A stretch of 64,000 bases of DNA from Kribbella monticola (GCF_003261635.1 NZ_QFXK01000039.1:62001-126000), one strand, 5' to 3'; shown: positions 24,854 to 33,692, numbered from the stretch's first letter. A program made the numbers and translations. The notes: generated from the letters alone by a model not told the origin.

Positions 24854-25720
24854 TCAGGTCTCCGGGAGCGGCTCGACGTCGCCTGGGGTGAGGTCGGTGC
24901 GGTGGCGTACCAGGCGGAGTGGATGGCGGTAGTGCCCCGCCTGCAAGGCCGCGTCGGCGGCGACCTCGACGACCAGCCGCGGCTGCACCTTGACGAGCGG
25001 CGTCTTGCTGCCTTTTCCCCAGTGCGTGGCGATCTCCTCGGGCCACGGATGGCGCGGGCCGGCCGGCTTCAGCAGTTTGCCGATCGCGGCGGCCTGCTCG
25101 TCCCTCAACTTCACAGTGCGGCCGACGACCTCCAGAACTTTCCCGCGGTACCGGCCGACGACCAGGACCTCGGGTGCCCGCAAGCTACCGGTGACGGCAC
25201 CCACGATCACGTCCACGGTCTCGCGGTGCTTGACCTTCACCCAGTCGCGGCGACCGGGCTGGTACCTGGTCGAGGCGCCCTTGACCACCAGTCCCTCGAC
25301 TCCGCTCGCCTTGAACGCCTCCAGCCATTCGCGGGCCTCGTCGACGTCGGCGGTGACCGGGGACACCTGCAGCGGAGGGATCCACCGAGCGGCCAACGAC
25401 TCCAACCGCTGCCGGCGTACGGTCCATCGCATCGGCCTGATGTCGACATCACCCACAGCCAGCAGGTCGAAGGCAACGAAGGCTGCCGGCTGAGTACGCG
25501 CGACCGTGGCCGCGGTGTTGACCATGCGCTGCTGCAACGCATCGAAGTCGAGCCGATCACCAGTCCACACCACCAGCTCGCCATCGAGAACACAGTCACC
25601 GGTCAGCTGCGCCTCCAGCGCCGCCCGTACGTCGGGGAACTTGTCGGTGAAGTCCTTGCCGTTACGCGACCACAACCGCACCTCACCACCCCGGCACACG
25701 ACTCCGGTCCGGCTAGTTGA
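24854..25720 (-). pseudogene. ATP-dependent DNA ligase (LigD/LigC type), 5-prime truncated
   Basis: Homology covers the nucleotidyltransferase from motif III on: RLWSRNGKDFTDKFPDV, CVLDGELVVW, FVAFDLLAV, GVEGLVVKGASTRYQPGRRDWVKVKH and the OB-domain KVQPRLVVEV. The region that should carry motif I (KxDG with the adenylated lysine) is missing. The frame upstream of about 25720 is unrelated, and a recombinase remnant starts at 25777. Without the lysine it cannot be adenylated. An ATG at 25738 could still drive a truncated product. A further remnant of a related ligase lies at 26076-26226. Such ligases act in non-homologous end joining. Confidence 0.8.
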
Positions 25721-25776
25721 CTGAACTCTTCTGAGCATCGGTTGGTGCTCGAGCAGGTGTCGGGAGAGAGTGTGGC

Positions 25777-26075
25777 GTGCCAGTCGCAGAGCCGGGTCGT
25801 GTTGTGGAGTTCGAGTCGGGCCTGCGGTGGCGGGTGCTCTTTCCCGAGTCCGAGCACGAGGGCGCGTCGGGGTACCTACGAGAGTTGGCGGCGACGGACT
25901 GCAGCCCTGCGACATTGCGCAGCTACGGGTTTGACCTACTGCGATGGTTCAGGTTCCTGCATCGCCAGTACACCCCGTGGGAGCGGCAGAGAGGCTCGAT
26001 GTCCGGGCGTTTGTTGAGTGGTTGCAGCAGGCCCCGAATCCCCAACGGATGAGGCGACGAGCTGACTCGCCGCAG
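25777..26075 (+). pseudogene. N-terminal remnant of a tyrosine recombinase (frameshifted)
   Basis: From a GTG at 25777 with GGGAGAGAG upstream, the frame gives VEFESGLRWRVLFPESE, SGYLRELAATDCSPATLRSY and FDLLRWFRFLHRQYTPWERQ. This is the core-binding (SAM-like) N-terminal domain of actinobacterial integrases. Near 25983 the reading shifts: the +1 frame continues AERLDVRAFVEWLQQAPNPQRMRRRADSP. The catalytic domain (R-H-R-Y) is absent because homology stops near 26075, where a ligase fragment starts. A C-terminal recombinase remnant in the same orientation lies at 31374-31640. Confidence 0.8.
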
Positions 26076-26226
26076 CGTCAGCGACGACCTCGACGACCAG
26101 TCGCGGCTGCACCTTGATCAGCGGGTCTTCTGCCTTACCCCAGTGGGTGTCGATCTCGTCCGGCCGCAGGTGGCGTTGGGCGGCGGGCTTCAGCAGTTTG
26201 TCGATCGCGGCGGCCTGGTCGCGTGA
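26076..26226 (-). pseudogene. C-terminal fragment of a second ATP-dependent DNA ligase
   Basis: The minus strand encodes QAAAIDKLLKPAAQRHLRP, DEIDTHWGKAEDPLIKVQPR and LVVEVVADAA. This matches the OB-domain segment of the ligase remnant at 24854-25720 (QAAAIGKLLKP; THWGKGSKTPLVKVQPRLVVEV). Nucleotide identity between the two pieces looks moderate, so this is a divergent homologue rather than a recent copy. It is bounded by the recombinase remnant and by the TetR stop. Confidence 0.78.
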
Positions 26227-26234
26227 GGTCGCGC

Positions 26235-26834
26235 TCAGACAGGCTTCAGCGCGCCCATGGCCTCGTCGAGCAGCGTCCCGAACGGCCTGCTGCGGTCGGT
26301 GCTGATCCATACGTCCTTCGCGGCGACCACGCAGGCCAGGGCCGCGCCGGCGACGACCGTCGGGCGTGGGTCGGTGGCCGCTGGACGGCCGGTCCGCGCC
26401 GCTACTAGCTCGGCGAGCTCGCTCTGGACACGTGAGATCCGCTCGATCTCGCCGGCGCTCAGGGCGGGGTTGTCGTGGATGACCTTCTCCATCGCGAGAG
26501 ACCGTTCCGCCAGCGTCGCGTCTTCGAAGTACTCGACGACGACGTCGAACGCCCGCCGCAGCGACTCCCAGACCGGCTCGTCGGCGGGGCGTGCGGCGAG
26601 TGCCTCCACCAGCGTCTGCGACCACGCGTCGTACTTGCCCAGTACGAGGTCCTCCTTAGAGGTGAAGTAGCGGAAGAAGGTGCGCCTGGAGATACCGGCA
26701 GCCGCGACCAGGTCGTCGATCGTCGTCTGTTCGTAGCCCTTGGCCGCGAACAGGTCTTGGGCCAGCATCGCCAGCTCGGCGCGCATGGCCCGCCGAGCTC
26801 GTTCACGGACGGGAAGCGGGGTGGACTCTCTCAT
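26235..26834 (-). CDS. TetR family transcriptional regulator
   Basis: A 199-residue regulator. The HTH is AAKGYEQTTIDDLVAAAG followed by ISRRTFFRYFTSKEDLVLG (about 28-65), and the C-terminal ligand domain is alpha-helical. It is divergent from the SDR gene at 26935. The gap holds a perfect 15-bp palindrome that overlaps the SDR promoter, so repression of the SDR gene and itself is likely. The ligand is unknown. It is the first gene of the cargo between the recombinase remnants. Confidence 0.92.
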   Translation of the reverse strand: MRESTPLPVRERARRAMRAELAMLAQDLFAAKGYEQTTIDDLVAAAGISRRTFFRYFTSKEDLVLGKYDAWSQTLVEALAARPADEPVWESLRRAFDVVVEYFEDATLAERSLAMEKVIHDNPALSAGEIERISRVQSELAELVAARTGRPAATDPRPTVVAGAALACVVAAKDVWISTDRSRPFGTLLDEAMGALKPV

Positions 26835-26863
26835 GTGCTCACTCTAACGCTTGAGGAGCATAC

Positions 26864-26894
26864 TTGGCACTCAGTGCCACATATGGCGTATAGT
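26864..26894 (+). promoter_or_regulatory. SDR promoter with overlapping TetR operator
   Basis: TTGGCA (26864-26869) and TATAGT (26889-26894) can serve as -35 and -10 with a 19-nt spacer. The palindrome TGGCACTCAGTGCCA (26865-26879) is perfect around a 3-nt centre and covers the -35 box. Binding there would block RNA polymerase. It lies 30 nt upstream of the TetR start. Confidence 0.72.
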
Positions 26895-26934
26895 GGCGTC
26901 ATCGTCAAGCCGACCACGAAATCGGAGGTACCCC

Positions 26935-27849
26935 ATGACCACCCCATGGACCATGACCGACATCCCCCGCCAGGACGGCCGGGTCGCCGTGATCACCGGA
27001 GCCAACAGCGGACTCGGGTTCGAGACCGCCCGCGCCCTCGCGGGCCGCGGCGCGGCCGTGGTGCTCGCCGTCCGCGACATCGACAAGGGCAAGCAGGCCG
27101 CGGCGAGGATCGCCGACCAGGCGCCCGGCGCCGACGTCACGGTCCAGCACCTGGACCTGAACTCCCTGGCATCCGTGCGCGCAGCGGCCACCGACCTCGG
27201 GTCCGCGCACCCGCGGATCGACCTGCTGATCAACAACGCCGGCGTGATGTACACGCCCCAGCAGAAGACCGCCGACGGCTTCGACCTGCAGTTCGGCGTC
27301 AACCACCTCGGCCACTTCGCGCTCACCGGGCTGCTGCTCGACCACCTGCTCCCCGTGCCCGGCTCCCGCGTTGTGACTGTCAGCAGCTTCGGTCACCGCA
27401 TCCGGGCGGACATCCACTTCGACGACCTTCAGTGGGACCGCACCTACGACCGGGTCGCCGCCTACGGCCAGGCCAAACTGGCCAACCTGATGTTCACCTA
27501 CGAGCTGCAGCGCCGCCTCGCCGCGCACGACAGCACGGTCGCCGTCGCAGCGCACCCGGGCAGCGCCTCCACCGAGCTGTCCCAGAACATGCCCGCCATC
27601 GCGCGGGCCGCCGCGACCGCCGTCATGCCGCTGCTCGCCCAGAGCGCCGCGCAAGGCGCGCTACCCACCCTGCGTGCCGCGACCGATCCAAGCGTGCTCG
27701 GCGGCCAGTACTACGGCCCCCACCGTATGCGCGAGACCCGCGGATTCCCCCGTGTGGTCACTTCCAGCCCGGCCTCCTACGACCTGGCAACGCAGCGTCG
27801 CCTGTGGTCCGTGTCGGAGGAGCTCACCGGCGTCACGTTCCCCGTCTGA
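26935..27849 (+). CDS. short-chain dehydrogenase (retinol dehydrogenase/WW-oxidoreductase-like)
   Basis: A 304-residue classical SDR. TGANSGLGFETARAL binds the dinucleotide, NNAGVMYTP is the NNAG motif, VTVSSFGHRI gives the Ser and YGQAKLANLMF the YxxxK pair. The Arg after strand 2 (LAVRDIDKG) suggests NADP(H). GGAGG precedes the ATG. Regulation is probably by the divergent TetR protein. The downstream alcohol dehydrogenase follows after about 180 nt on the same strand. The substrate is unknown. Confidence 0.92.
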   Translation: MTTPWTMTDIPRQDGRVAVITGANSGLGFETARALAGRGAAVVLAVRDIDKGKQAAARIADQAPGADVTVQHLDLNSLASVRAAATDLGSAHPRIDLLINNAGVMYTPQQKTADGFDLQFGVNHLGHFALTGLLLDHLLPVPGSRVVTVSSFGHRIRADIHFDDLQWDRTYDRVAAYGQAKLANLMFTYELQRRLAAHDSTVAVAAHPGSASTELSQNMPAIARAAATAVMPLLAQSAAQGALPTLRAATDPSVLGGQYYGPHRMRETRGFPRVVTSSPASYDLATQRRLWSVSEELTGVTFPV

Positions 27850-28028
27850 TGGGGCAGTCCCGGAACAAGCTCAGCAGCTGGCCGCCCTGTCCGATGCCTG
27901 GGGGGTTCTGTCCGGGCCTCCCGCACCCGAGGCAGACCGGCGTTGGATGAGTTCCGGTGGAAAGCACCGAAGTCGTGCCGTTCGTCCGGCGCGGCGCAAC
28001 AAGCCGCAACAAGCAAGGAGAGCCACCG

Positions 28029-29051
28029 ATGCGTGGAGTCGTGATGTACGCCCCTGGCGATGTCCGGGTCGAGGACCGCGAGGACCCGAAGATCATCGAG
28101 CCCACCGACGCGATCATCCGGATCACCGCGACCTGCATCTGCGGGTCCGACCTGTGGCCCTACCGTGGCGTCGAGCCGGTCGACCACAACCCGATGGGAC
28201 ACGAGTACATCGGCATCGTCGAGGAGACCGGCGACGACGTGAAGAACGTCAAGGTCGGCGACTTCGTCGTCGGATCGTTCGTGATCTCGGACAACACCTG
28301 CGAGATCTGCCAGGCCGGCTTCCAGTCCAAGTGCGTGCACGCCGAGTTCGTCTCCCAGACCATCGGCACCCAAGCAGAAAGAGCCCGCATCCCACACGCG
28401 GACGGCACACTCGTTGTCACCCCGGGTCAGCCGGATGAGGACCTCGTCCCCGCGCTGCTCGCGGCATCCGACGTACTGGGAACAGGCTGGTTCGCCGCTG
28501 ACGCGGCCCAGGTTGGTCCCGGCAAGACAGTGGCGGTGGTCGGCGACGGCGCCGTCGGCCTGATGGCCGTCCTTGCAGCCCGCGAACTCGGCGCCGAACG
28601 CATCATCGCCATGTCGCGGCACCCCGAGCGGCAAAAGCTCGCCCGCCACTACGGGGCCACCGATATCGTCGAGGAGCGCGGCGAGGACGGCGTCGCGAAG
28701 ATCAAGGAACTCACCGGCGGACTCGGCGCCCACTCCGTCGTGGAGGCGGTCGGCACCCAGGAGTCGTTCATGCAGGCCGTCGGCGCGACCCGCGGCGGCG
28801 GCCACCTCGGCTACGTCGGCGTGAACTACGACGTCAAGATCCCCGGTATCGAACTGTTCTTCGCCGGTATCCACACCCTGGGCGGCCCCGCTCCCGTGCG
28901 CCGCTACCTGCCCGATCTCATTCAGCTCATCTGGGACCGCAAGATCGACCCAGGCAAGATCTTTGACCTCACCCTGCCGCTCGAGCAAGCTGCAGCGGGT
29001 TACCGTGCGATGGACGAGCGCCGCGCCACCAAGGTTCTCCTGACGCTCTGA
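28029..29051 (+). CDS. zinc-dependent alcohol dehydrogenase (MDR family)
   Basis: A 340-residue medium-chain dehydrogenase. ATCICGSDLWPYRG and MGHEYIGIVEE hold the catalytic Zn ligands (Cys, His-Glu). The structural-Zn lobe seems reduced (CEICQAGFQSKC keeps three of four Cys). Cofactor binding is at VAVVGDGAVGLMAV. AAGGAG lies 9 nt before the ATG at 28029. It fits threonine dehydrogenase/glutathione-independent formaldehyde dehydrogenase relatives. A hairpin at 29085-29111 follows. Confidence 0.9.
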   Translation: MRGVVMYAPGDVRVEDREDPKIIEPTDAIIRITATCICGSDLWPYRGVEPVDHNPMGHEYIGIVEETGDDVKNVKVGDFVVGSFVISDNTCEICQAGFQSKCVHAEFVSQTIGTQAERARIPHADGTLVVTPGQPDEDLVPALLAASDVLGTGWFAADAAQVGPGKTVAVVGDGAVGLMAVLAARELGAERIIAMSRHPERQKLARHYGATDIVEERGEDGVAKIKELTGGLGAHSVVEAVGTQESFMQAVGATRGGGHLGYVGVNYDVKIPGIELFFAGIHTLGGPAPVRRYLPDLIQLIWDRKIDPGKIFDLTLPLEQAAAGYRAMDERRATKVLLTL

Positions 29052-29084
29052 CAGCCCAAGCCCGTCGGACATCGACCGGCCGGC

Positions 29085-29111
29085 GTGGGAGGTCCTGCCG
29101 CAACCTCCCAC
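29085..29111 (+). terminator. hairpin after the alcohol dehydrogenase gene
   Basis: GTGGGAGGT and ACCTCCCAC pair perfectly (9 bp, 9-nt loop) 33 nt past the stop and 23 nt before the next start. No U-tract is present. Confidence 0.65.
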
Positions 29112-29133
29112 CCTCATCAGCTACCGACCTACG

Positions 29134-30000
29134 GTGGAGAACGTGACCAGCAAGGACGACATCCGGGACTTCCTCGTCTCCCGCCGCGCGAACGTGACAC
29201 CCGCGCAGGCCGGCATCGACGACTTCGGCGGCGAACGCCGCGTCGCCGGCCTGCGACGCGCGGAAGTCGCTGAGCTCGCCGGGGTCAGCCTCGACTACTA
29301 CACCCGTCTCGAGCGCGGCAACATCCGCGGCGCCTCCGACAGCGTCCTCAACGCCATCGCGCGAGCGCTGCTCCTCAACGACGTCGAGCGCGCCCACCTG
29401 TTCGACCTGGCCCGCGGCATCACGCCCAGCTCAGCCGTCCAGGAAGATCTCCGCGGGCGAAGCAACCCAGATGTGCGTACCTCGGTGAAGCGCGTCCTGG
29501 ACAATCTCGCTGTCCCGGCCGTTGTCTCCAACTGCCAGCAAGACCTGATCGCCGCCAATCTCATGGGACGCGCGCTGCTCTCGCAGCACTTCGAGGCCGA
29601 GCGACCGAATCTGGCCCGGTTCATCTTCCTTGACTCTCGCGCCCGCGAGTATTACGTGGACTGGCCACTGGCCTGCAGTCTGACCGCCGCGATGCTGCGC
29701 TACGAGGCCGGTCGCGACCCGCTCAACGGTGAACTCACCACCCTGGTCGGTGAGCTGTCCATGCGCAGTCCCCAGTTCCGCAAGGACTGGGCCGACCAGG
29801 ACGTCCACGAGCACCGCACCGGAACCAAGGCCTACCGCCACCCAGAGGTCGGCGAAGTGACGGTCACGTACGACGTCTTCGCCGTACCTGGCGAGCCGGG
29901 GCTGTCGATCATCACCTACACCGCCGAAGAAGGCTCGGAGACCGCCGACAAGTTCGCCTTGCTCTCCGCCTGGGCCGCAACCCACAACCGGCAACGCTGA
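29134..30000 (+). CDS. MmyB-like XRE family transcriptional regulator
   Basis: A 288-residue regulator. The N-terminal XRE HTH includes VAGLRRAEVAELAGVSLDYY and TRLERGN, the standard LRR-EVA-LAGVS pattern of MmyB-like regulators. The C-terminal MmyB ligand-binding (PAS-like) domain has NLARFIFLDSRAREYYVDW and RTGTKAYRHPEVGEVTVTYD. These regulators control nearby oxidoreductases; candidates are the flanking dehydrogenase and hydrolase genes. The start GTG is at 29134. Confidence 0.92.
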   Translation: MENVTSKDDIRDFLVSRRANVTPAQAGIDDFGGERRVAGLRRAEVAELAGVSLDYYTRLERGNIRGASDSVLNAIARALLLNDVERAHLFDLARGITPSSAVQEDLRGRSNPDVRTSVKRVLDNLAVPAVVSNCQQDLIAANLMGRALLSQHFEAERPNLARFIFLDSRAREYYVDWPLACSLTAAMLRYEAGRDPLNGELTTLVGELSMRSPQFRKDWADQDVHEHRTGTKAYRHPEVGEVTVTYDVFAVPGEPGLSIITYTAEEGSETADKFALLSAWAATHNRQR

Positions 30001-30141
30001 ACAACACGCCGCGGGCAGCGAACAGCCCGTCGAACCACTCATAGCGCATCGCCCTGCCCACGGTCGCTCCGCCCGTGGTCGCACAGACCTGTCCCGGTAC
30101 AGACCAACCCCCTACCTGCACAGCCAAACAAGGAGACATCG

Positions 30142-31296
30142 ATGAACGAGAACCACGAGGCTGAAGGACGCGACAACTCGACCAACGCGCGGCTGCACCG
30201 GCGCAGCCTGCTGAAAGCAGCCGGAGCCGGCGCAGCCGCGGCCGGCGCGATATCCCTCGGCGGCACCTCGAGCGCTCAGGCCGCCCCGGCACCGAACGTC
30301 CAGCAGGCCGGAGCCCCCAGCGGCAACGCGGCGGACGGAGCCGACAACTTCTACACCAGCGACAAAGTCACCGTCCGCAAGGTCAGGTTCAAGAACCAGT
30401 ACCAGATGGCCGTCGTCGGCAACCTCTTCACCCCCAAGGGACTCGACCGTCGCACGACGCACCCGGCGATCGTCGTCGGTCACCCAATGGGTGCCGTGAA
30501 GGAACAAAGCGCCAACCTGTACGCCACCAAGATGGCAGAGCAAGGATTCGTGACGCTGTCCCTGGACTTGTCGTTCTGGGGCGGAAGTGAAGGCCGGCCG
30601 CGGCAGGCGATCTTGCCCGACGTCTTCACCGAGGACTACAGCGCCGCCGTCGACTTCCTGGGAACCAGGGACCTCGTCGACCGGAACCGCATCGGCGCGA
30701 TCGGCATCTGCGGCAGCGGCGGCTTCGTCGTCAGCGCGGCCAAGCTCGACCCGCGGATCAAGGCGATCGCCACCGTCAGCATGTACGACATGGGCGCAGT
30801 CAACCGCAACGGCCTCGAGCACTCGCAATCACTCGAGCAGCGCAAGGAGATCCTCGAGTCAGCCGCCCAGCAGCGCTACGTCGAGTTCACCGGCGGCGAG
30901 ACCGTGTACTCCGCCGGGGCACCCCTTGAGATCACCGAGGAGTCTGGCGACATCGACCGCGAGTTCTACGACTTCTACCGCACGCCGAGAGGCGAATTCA
31001 CTCCTCCAGGCGCGTCGCCGCGCCTCACGGTACGCCGCCCGCTCACCGGCGAGGTCAAGTTCATGAACTTCTACCCGTTCGACGACATCGAGACGATCTC
31101 CCCACGGCCGTTGCTGTTCATCTCAGGCGATCAGGCCCACTCCAAGGAATTCAGCCAGGACGCCTACGAGCGCGCCGCCGAACCGAAGGAACTGTTCTGG
31201 GTGCCCGGCGCCGGCCACGTCGACCTCTACGACCGCGTCAACCTGATCCCCTTCACCAAACTGACGAACTACTTCCGCCAGCACCTCACCGCCTGA
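30142..31296 (+). CDS. Tat-exported alpha/beta hydrolase (YcjY/DUF1100-like)
   Basis: A 384-residue enzyme with a twin-arginine signal (HRRSLLKAAGAGAAAAGA, cut near AQAAP). The hydrolase fold shows VVGHPMGAVKEQS, LDLSFWGGSEG and RIGAIGICGSGGFVVS. In that last motif Cys takes the usual Ser position of GxSxG, as in dienelactone hydrolases. The C-terminal PRPLLFISGDQAHS and PGAGHVDLYDR give the acid and His. AAGGAG precedes the ATG. A strong hairpin follows. The substrate is unknown; it is the last intact gene before the C-terminal recombinase remnant. Confidence 0.88.
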   Translation: MNENHEAEGRDNSTNARLHRRSLLKAAGAGAAAAGAISLGGTSSAQAAPAPNVQQAGAPSGNAADGADNFYTSDKVTVRKVRFKNQYQMAVVGNLFTPKGLDRRTTHPAIVVGHPMGAVKEQSANLYATKMAEQGFVTLSLDLSFWGGSEGRPRQAILPDVFTEDYSAAVDFLGTRDLVDRNRIGAIGICGSGGFVVSAAKLDPRIKAIATVSMYDMGAVNRNGLEHSQSLEQRKEILESAAQQRYVEFTGGETVYSAGAPLEITEESGDIDREFYDFYRTPRGEFTPPGASPRLTVRRPLTGEVKFMNFYPFDDIETISPRPLLFISGDQAHSKEFSQDAYERAAEPKELFWVPGAGHVDLYDRVNLIPFTKLTNYFRQHLTA

Positions 31297-31309
31297 CACC
31301 ACCGCGTGC

Positions 31310-31341
31310 GTGCGGGGAGCATGCGTCAACGCTCCCCGCAC
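31310..31341 (+). terminator. strong hairpin after the Tat hydrolase gene
   Basis: GTGCGGGGAGC and GCTCCCCGCAC form a perfect 11-bp stem with a 10-nt loop, 14 nt past the stop codon. No U-tract. Confidence 0.75.
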
Positions 31342-31373
31342 ACTGGGGGGCTCAATGCCCGGTTCCGCGGGCC

Positions 31374-31640
31374 ACGACCGAGGAGTGGATCGAGTTCGAG
31401 GACCATTTCCTGCTGCGCAAGCTGACGCTCGGAGAGTGTCACCGCCCCTACGGCACACCGTGCGTCCATGAACCCGCGTGCACGAGGTGCCGGTTCCTGC
31501 GGGTCGATCCCGCGCAGCTGCCACGGATCGAGGAGATGACCAGCCACGCCGAGGCCCGCCTGGGCGAGGCCAAGACTCAAGCCTGGCTTGGGGAGGTCGC
31601 CGCGCTGGAGGAATCGCTGAGGCATCGGCGACGGCGCTAG
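31374..31640 (+). pseudogene. C-terminal remnant of a tyrosine recombinase/integrase
   Basis: An 88-codon open stretch with no start ends at TAG 31638-31640. It reads EWIEFEDHFLLRKLTLGECH, RPYGTPCVHEPACTRCRFLR and VDPAQLPRIEEM, then AWLGEVAALEESLRH. This Cys-rich tail is typical of long actinobacterial site-specific integrases of multi-recombinase modules. Nothing upstream in the frame belongs to the catalytic domain. It has the same orientation as the N-terminal remnant at 25777-26075, and the two bracket about 5.3 kb of cargo. Confidence 0.8.
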
Positions 31641-31758
31641 GCCGATGCTCGCCGGCAGTTGCACGGCGCTGGTGTGACGTTGAGCTGATCAGTCGGTTGG
31701 CAGCGTCTCGACATCCGCGGGACCGAAGCTCGGACTAGGGGATTTCGCCGGATCGTCT

Positions 31759-32445
31759 CTACCAGGGGAGGGGCTGCTCGTCTTGGTAGTAGTGACCGGT
31801 GCCCGCCTCGGCGGGCAGGTTCACGACGTGCTTGATGCTGGCCGCGCCCTCTGCAACCGGGCGCCCACCTTCGCCGCCGAGATCGGTAGCGGTCCAGCCC
31901 GGGCTCGCGGAGTGGACGGTAATCGCGTCGGCGGCGAGCTCGGCGGCCAGTGATCGGGTCAGCGCGTTGAGCGCCGCCTTGGAGACGCTGTAGGCGGAGG
32001 TGTGCGCGCCCATGCGCTCCAGTGAGGCCGCTTCGCTGGACACGTTGACGATCCGCCCAGCCGGAGCCTTGCGCACCATCGGCAGCAGCGCCTGTGTCGT
32101 GCGCCAAGCGCTGAAGAGATTGATTTCCAGCGCGTCCTGCGCCTTGGCCAGTTCAACACTCGAGGGCTGCTGACCGTAGTCGAAGATGCCTCCGACGTTG
32201 TTGACCAGCACATCGAGGCGGCCGTACTCGTCCGCGATCTGCTGTGCTGCCGCCTCGATGCTCTCCTGGTCCGAGGTGTCCAGCTGGATCGGGTGGGCAT
32301 CGCCGCCGATCTCAGCCGCTGCCTTGGCCGCGGCTTCCGCGTCGCGGGCAGTGACCAGCACGGTGTCGCCGTCGGCGGCCAGCTGAGCGGCCAACTCGCG
32401 GCCGAGACCACGGTTCGCGCCGGTGATGAGGATGATGCGTGCCAT
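31759..32445 (-). CDS. short-chain dehydrogenase/reductase
   Basis: A 228-residue classical SDR started at the ATG at 32445 (MARIILITGANRGLGRELA). Further motifs are LVNNVGGIFDYG, VNVSSEAASLE and YSVSKAALNAL (Ser-Tyr-Lys). VTARDAEAA after strand 2 suggests NADPH. It is divergent from an IclR regulator, which is the likely controller. An upstream extension of 41 codons lacks homology and was dropped. Confidence 0.92.
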   Translation of the reverse strand: MARIILITGANRGLGRELAAQLAADGDTVLVTARDAEAAAKAAAEIGGDAHPIQLDTSDQESIEAAAQQIADEYGRLDVLVNNVGGIFDYGQQPSSVELAKAQDALEINLFSAWRTTQALLPMVRKAPAGRIVNVSSEAASLERMGAHTSAYSVSKAALNALTRSLAAELAADAITVHSASPGWTATDLGGEGGRPVAEGAASIKHVVNLPAEAGTGHYYQDEQPLPW

Positions 32446-32603
32446 ATCTGGTGTCACTTCCTTCTGAGATTCGGGCTGAACGCGGGGCCGGTCAGGGCCC
32501 CTGCACTGGCGTCCGTATCGGACGCGCCCCTTAACCACCAGTCTGAACAGACGCATCCACATGGACAAATAATCTGGCCGGAAATCGGCTAGAGTTCAGC
32601 ATT

Positions 32604-33341
32604 ATGGAATCCGACAACTCGTCCGGCCGCGTGATCCAGTCGGTGCAGCGCGCCTTCGACCTGCTGGAACGCGTCGCCACGCACTCCGAAGGTGCCAGGC
32701 TGAGCGAGCTGGCCGACGGCGCCGGCCTCAACCGCAGCACCGCCCACAATCTGCTCGCCTCACTCGAGGAGCTGGGCTACATCACACAGGACAAGAAGGG
32801 TGCCGCCTACCGGCTGACCAGCAAGCTCAACCGGCTACTGCGCCTGGATGCTGAGGCTGAGCTCGCTCTGCGGGCCCGCCTACGTCCGGTACTCACGGCC
32901 GTGAGCGAAGCATCAGGCGAGTCGAGTTTTCTCGCGCTCGTCACAGGCACCGAGTACCTGTGCGTGGATGCGGTGCAGTCTGACAAGCCTCTCCGCTTGG
33001 CAGTGCGCCCTGGGGAGCGCAAGCCGCTACTCGGGGAAGCTCTCGGCCACGCCCTACTCGCCGCCGATCCCGATCTTGCGCGAGCCGTCCGCTTCGACGA
33101 TCCGCAACGGTGGCAACAGCACGCACACGAGATCGCTGACGCGGGGCACCATGGCTTCGCCCTCGACCTGGACAGCCAGCAAGCTGGCATCTCCTGCGTC
33201 GCCATCGCGGTCACCCCACGGGCCGCGATCGCAGTTGCCGGGCCCACGATCCGCCTCCCGAAAGCGCGACTCGTCACCATCGGCAGGAAAATCCGAGAAG
33301 AGCTGGACAAGGCACGACCGGCCAACCAACAGTGGCTATGA
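32604..33341 (+). CDS. IclR family transcriptional regulator
   Basis: A 245-residue regulator. The N-terminal winged helix is VIQSVQRAFDLLERVA, LSELADGAGLNRSTAHNLLA and LEELGYITQD. The C-terminal GAF-like effector domain is recognisable but somewhat degenerate at its end (ISCVAIAVTPRAAIAVAGP). It is divergent from the SDR at 31759-32445, with 158 nt between the starts. The effector is unknown. Confidence 0.92.
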   Translation: MESDNSSGRVIQSVQRAFDLLERVATHSEGARLSELADGAGLNRSTAHNLLASLEELGYITQDKKGAAYRLTSKLNRLLRLDAEAELALRARLRPVLTAVSEASGESSFLALVTGTEYLCVDAVQSDKPLRLAVRPGERKPLLGEALGHALLAADPDLARAVRFDDPQRWQQHAHEIADAGHHGFALDLDSQQAGISCVAIAVTPRAAIAVAGPTIRLPKARLVTIGRKIREELDKARPANQQWL

Positions 33342-33692
33342 AGTCGCCACCGCGGCGCTAGCGAGATGACGCCAGTCCGCACCGAGGCATCGAACCGACC
33401 CAGCATCGGCGTCCTCCAAGCTGGGACCGGCGATCGATACCTGAGGCAGCCACGCCTCCTGAATCGCTTGACATGTTCAGTGAAGAAACCCGTCCCACTT
33501 CAACTCGTACCTCGAACCGCCGGGCAGCCCGTGCCGCCCGGGCAGCTTCTCCTCCACCCGAGCCAGCTCCAGCCCAACCGGCCCGATCAAACCGGGCCCA
33601 AGCTTGCCCATACCCCCAGGGTTGCCCTAGGCAAGCACTTCCCGCCACCCCGAGCCGATACTCCGTTGCCGCGGCGTCGGCGGTTCGGTTGG
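33342..33692. other. 351-nt stretch without a recognisable gene
   Basis: Between the IclR and kinase-like genes I find no coding frame with family resemblance on either strand. A TTGACA at 33469-33474 could be a -35 box. The rest is C-rich with Pro/Arg-like codon content in all frames, perhaps decayed sequence. Confidence 0.5.

Noticed and set aside
24854..26226. Recent duplication of the ligase 3-prime end by the recombinase
   Set aside because: The two ligase pieces differ at many positions at both nucleotide and protein level, so they look like remnants of two older genes.
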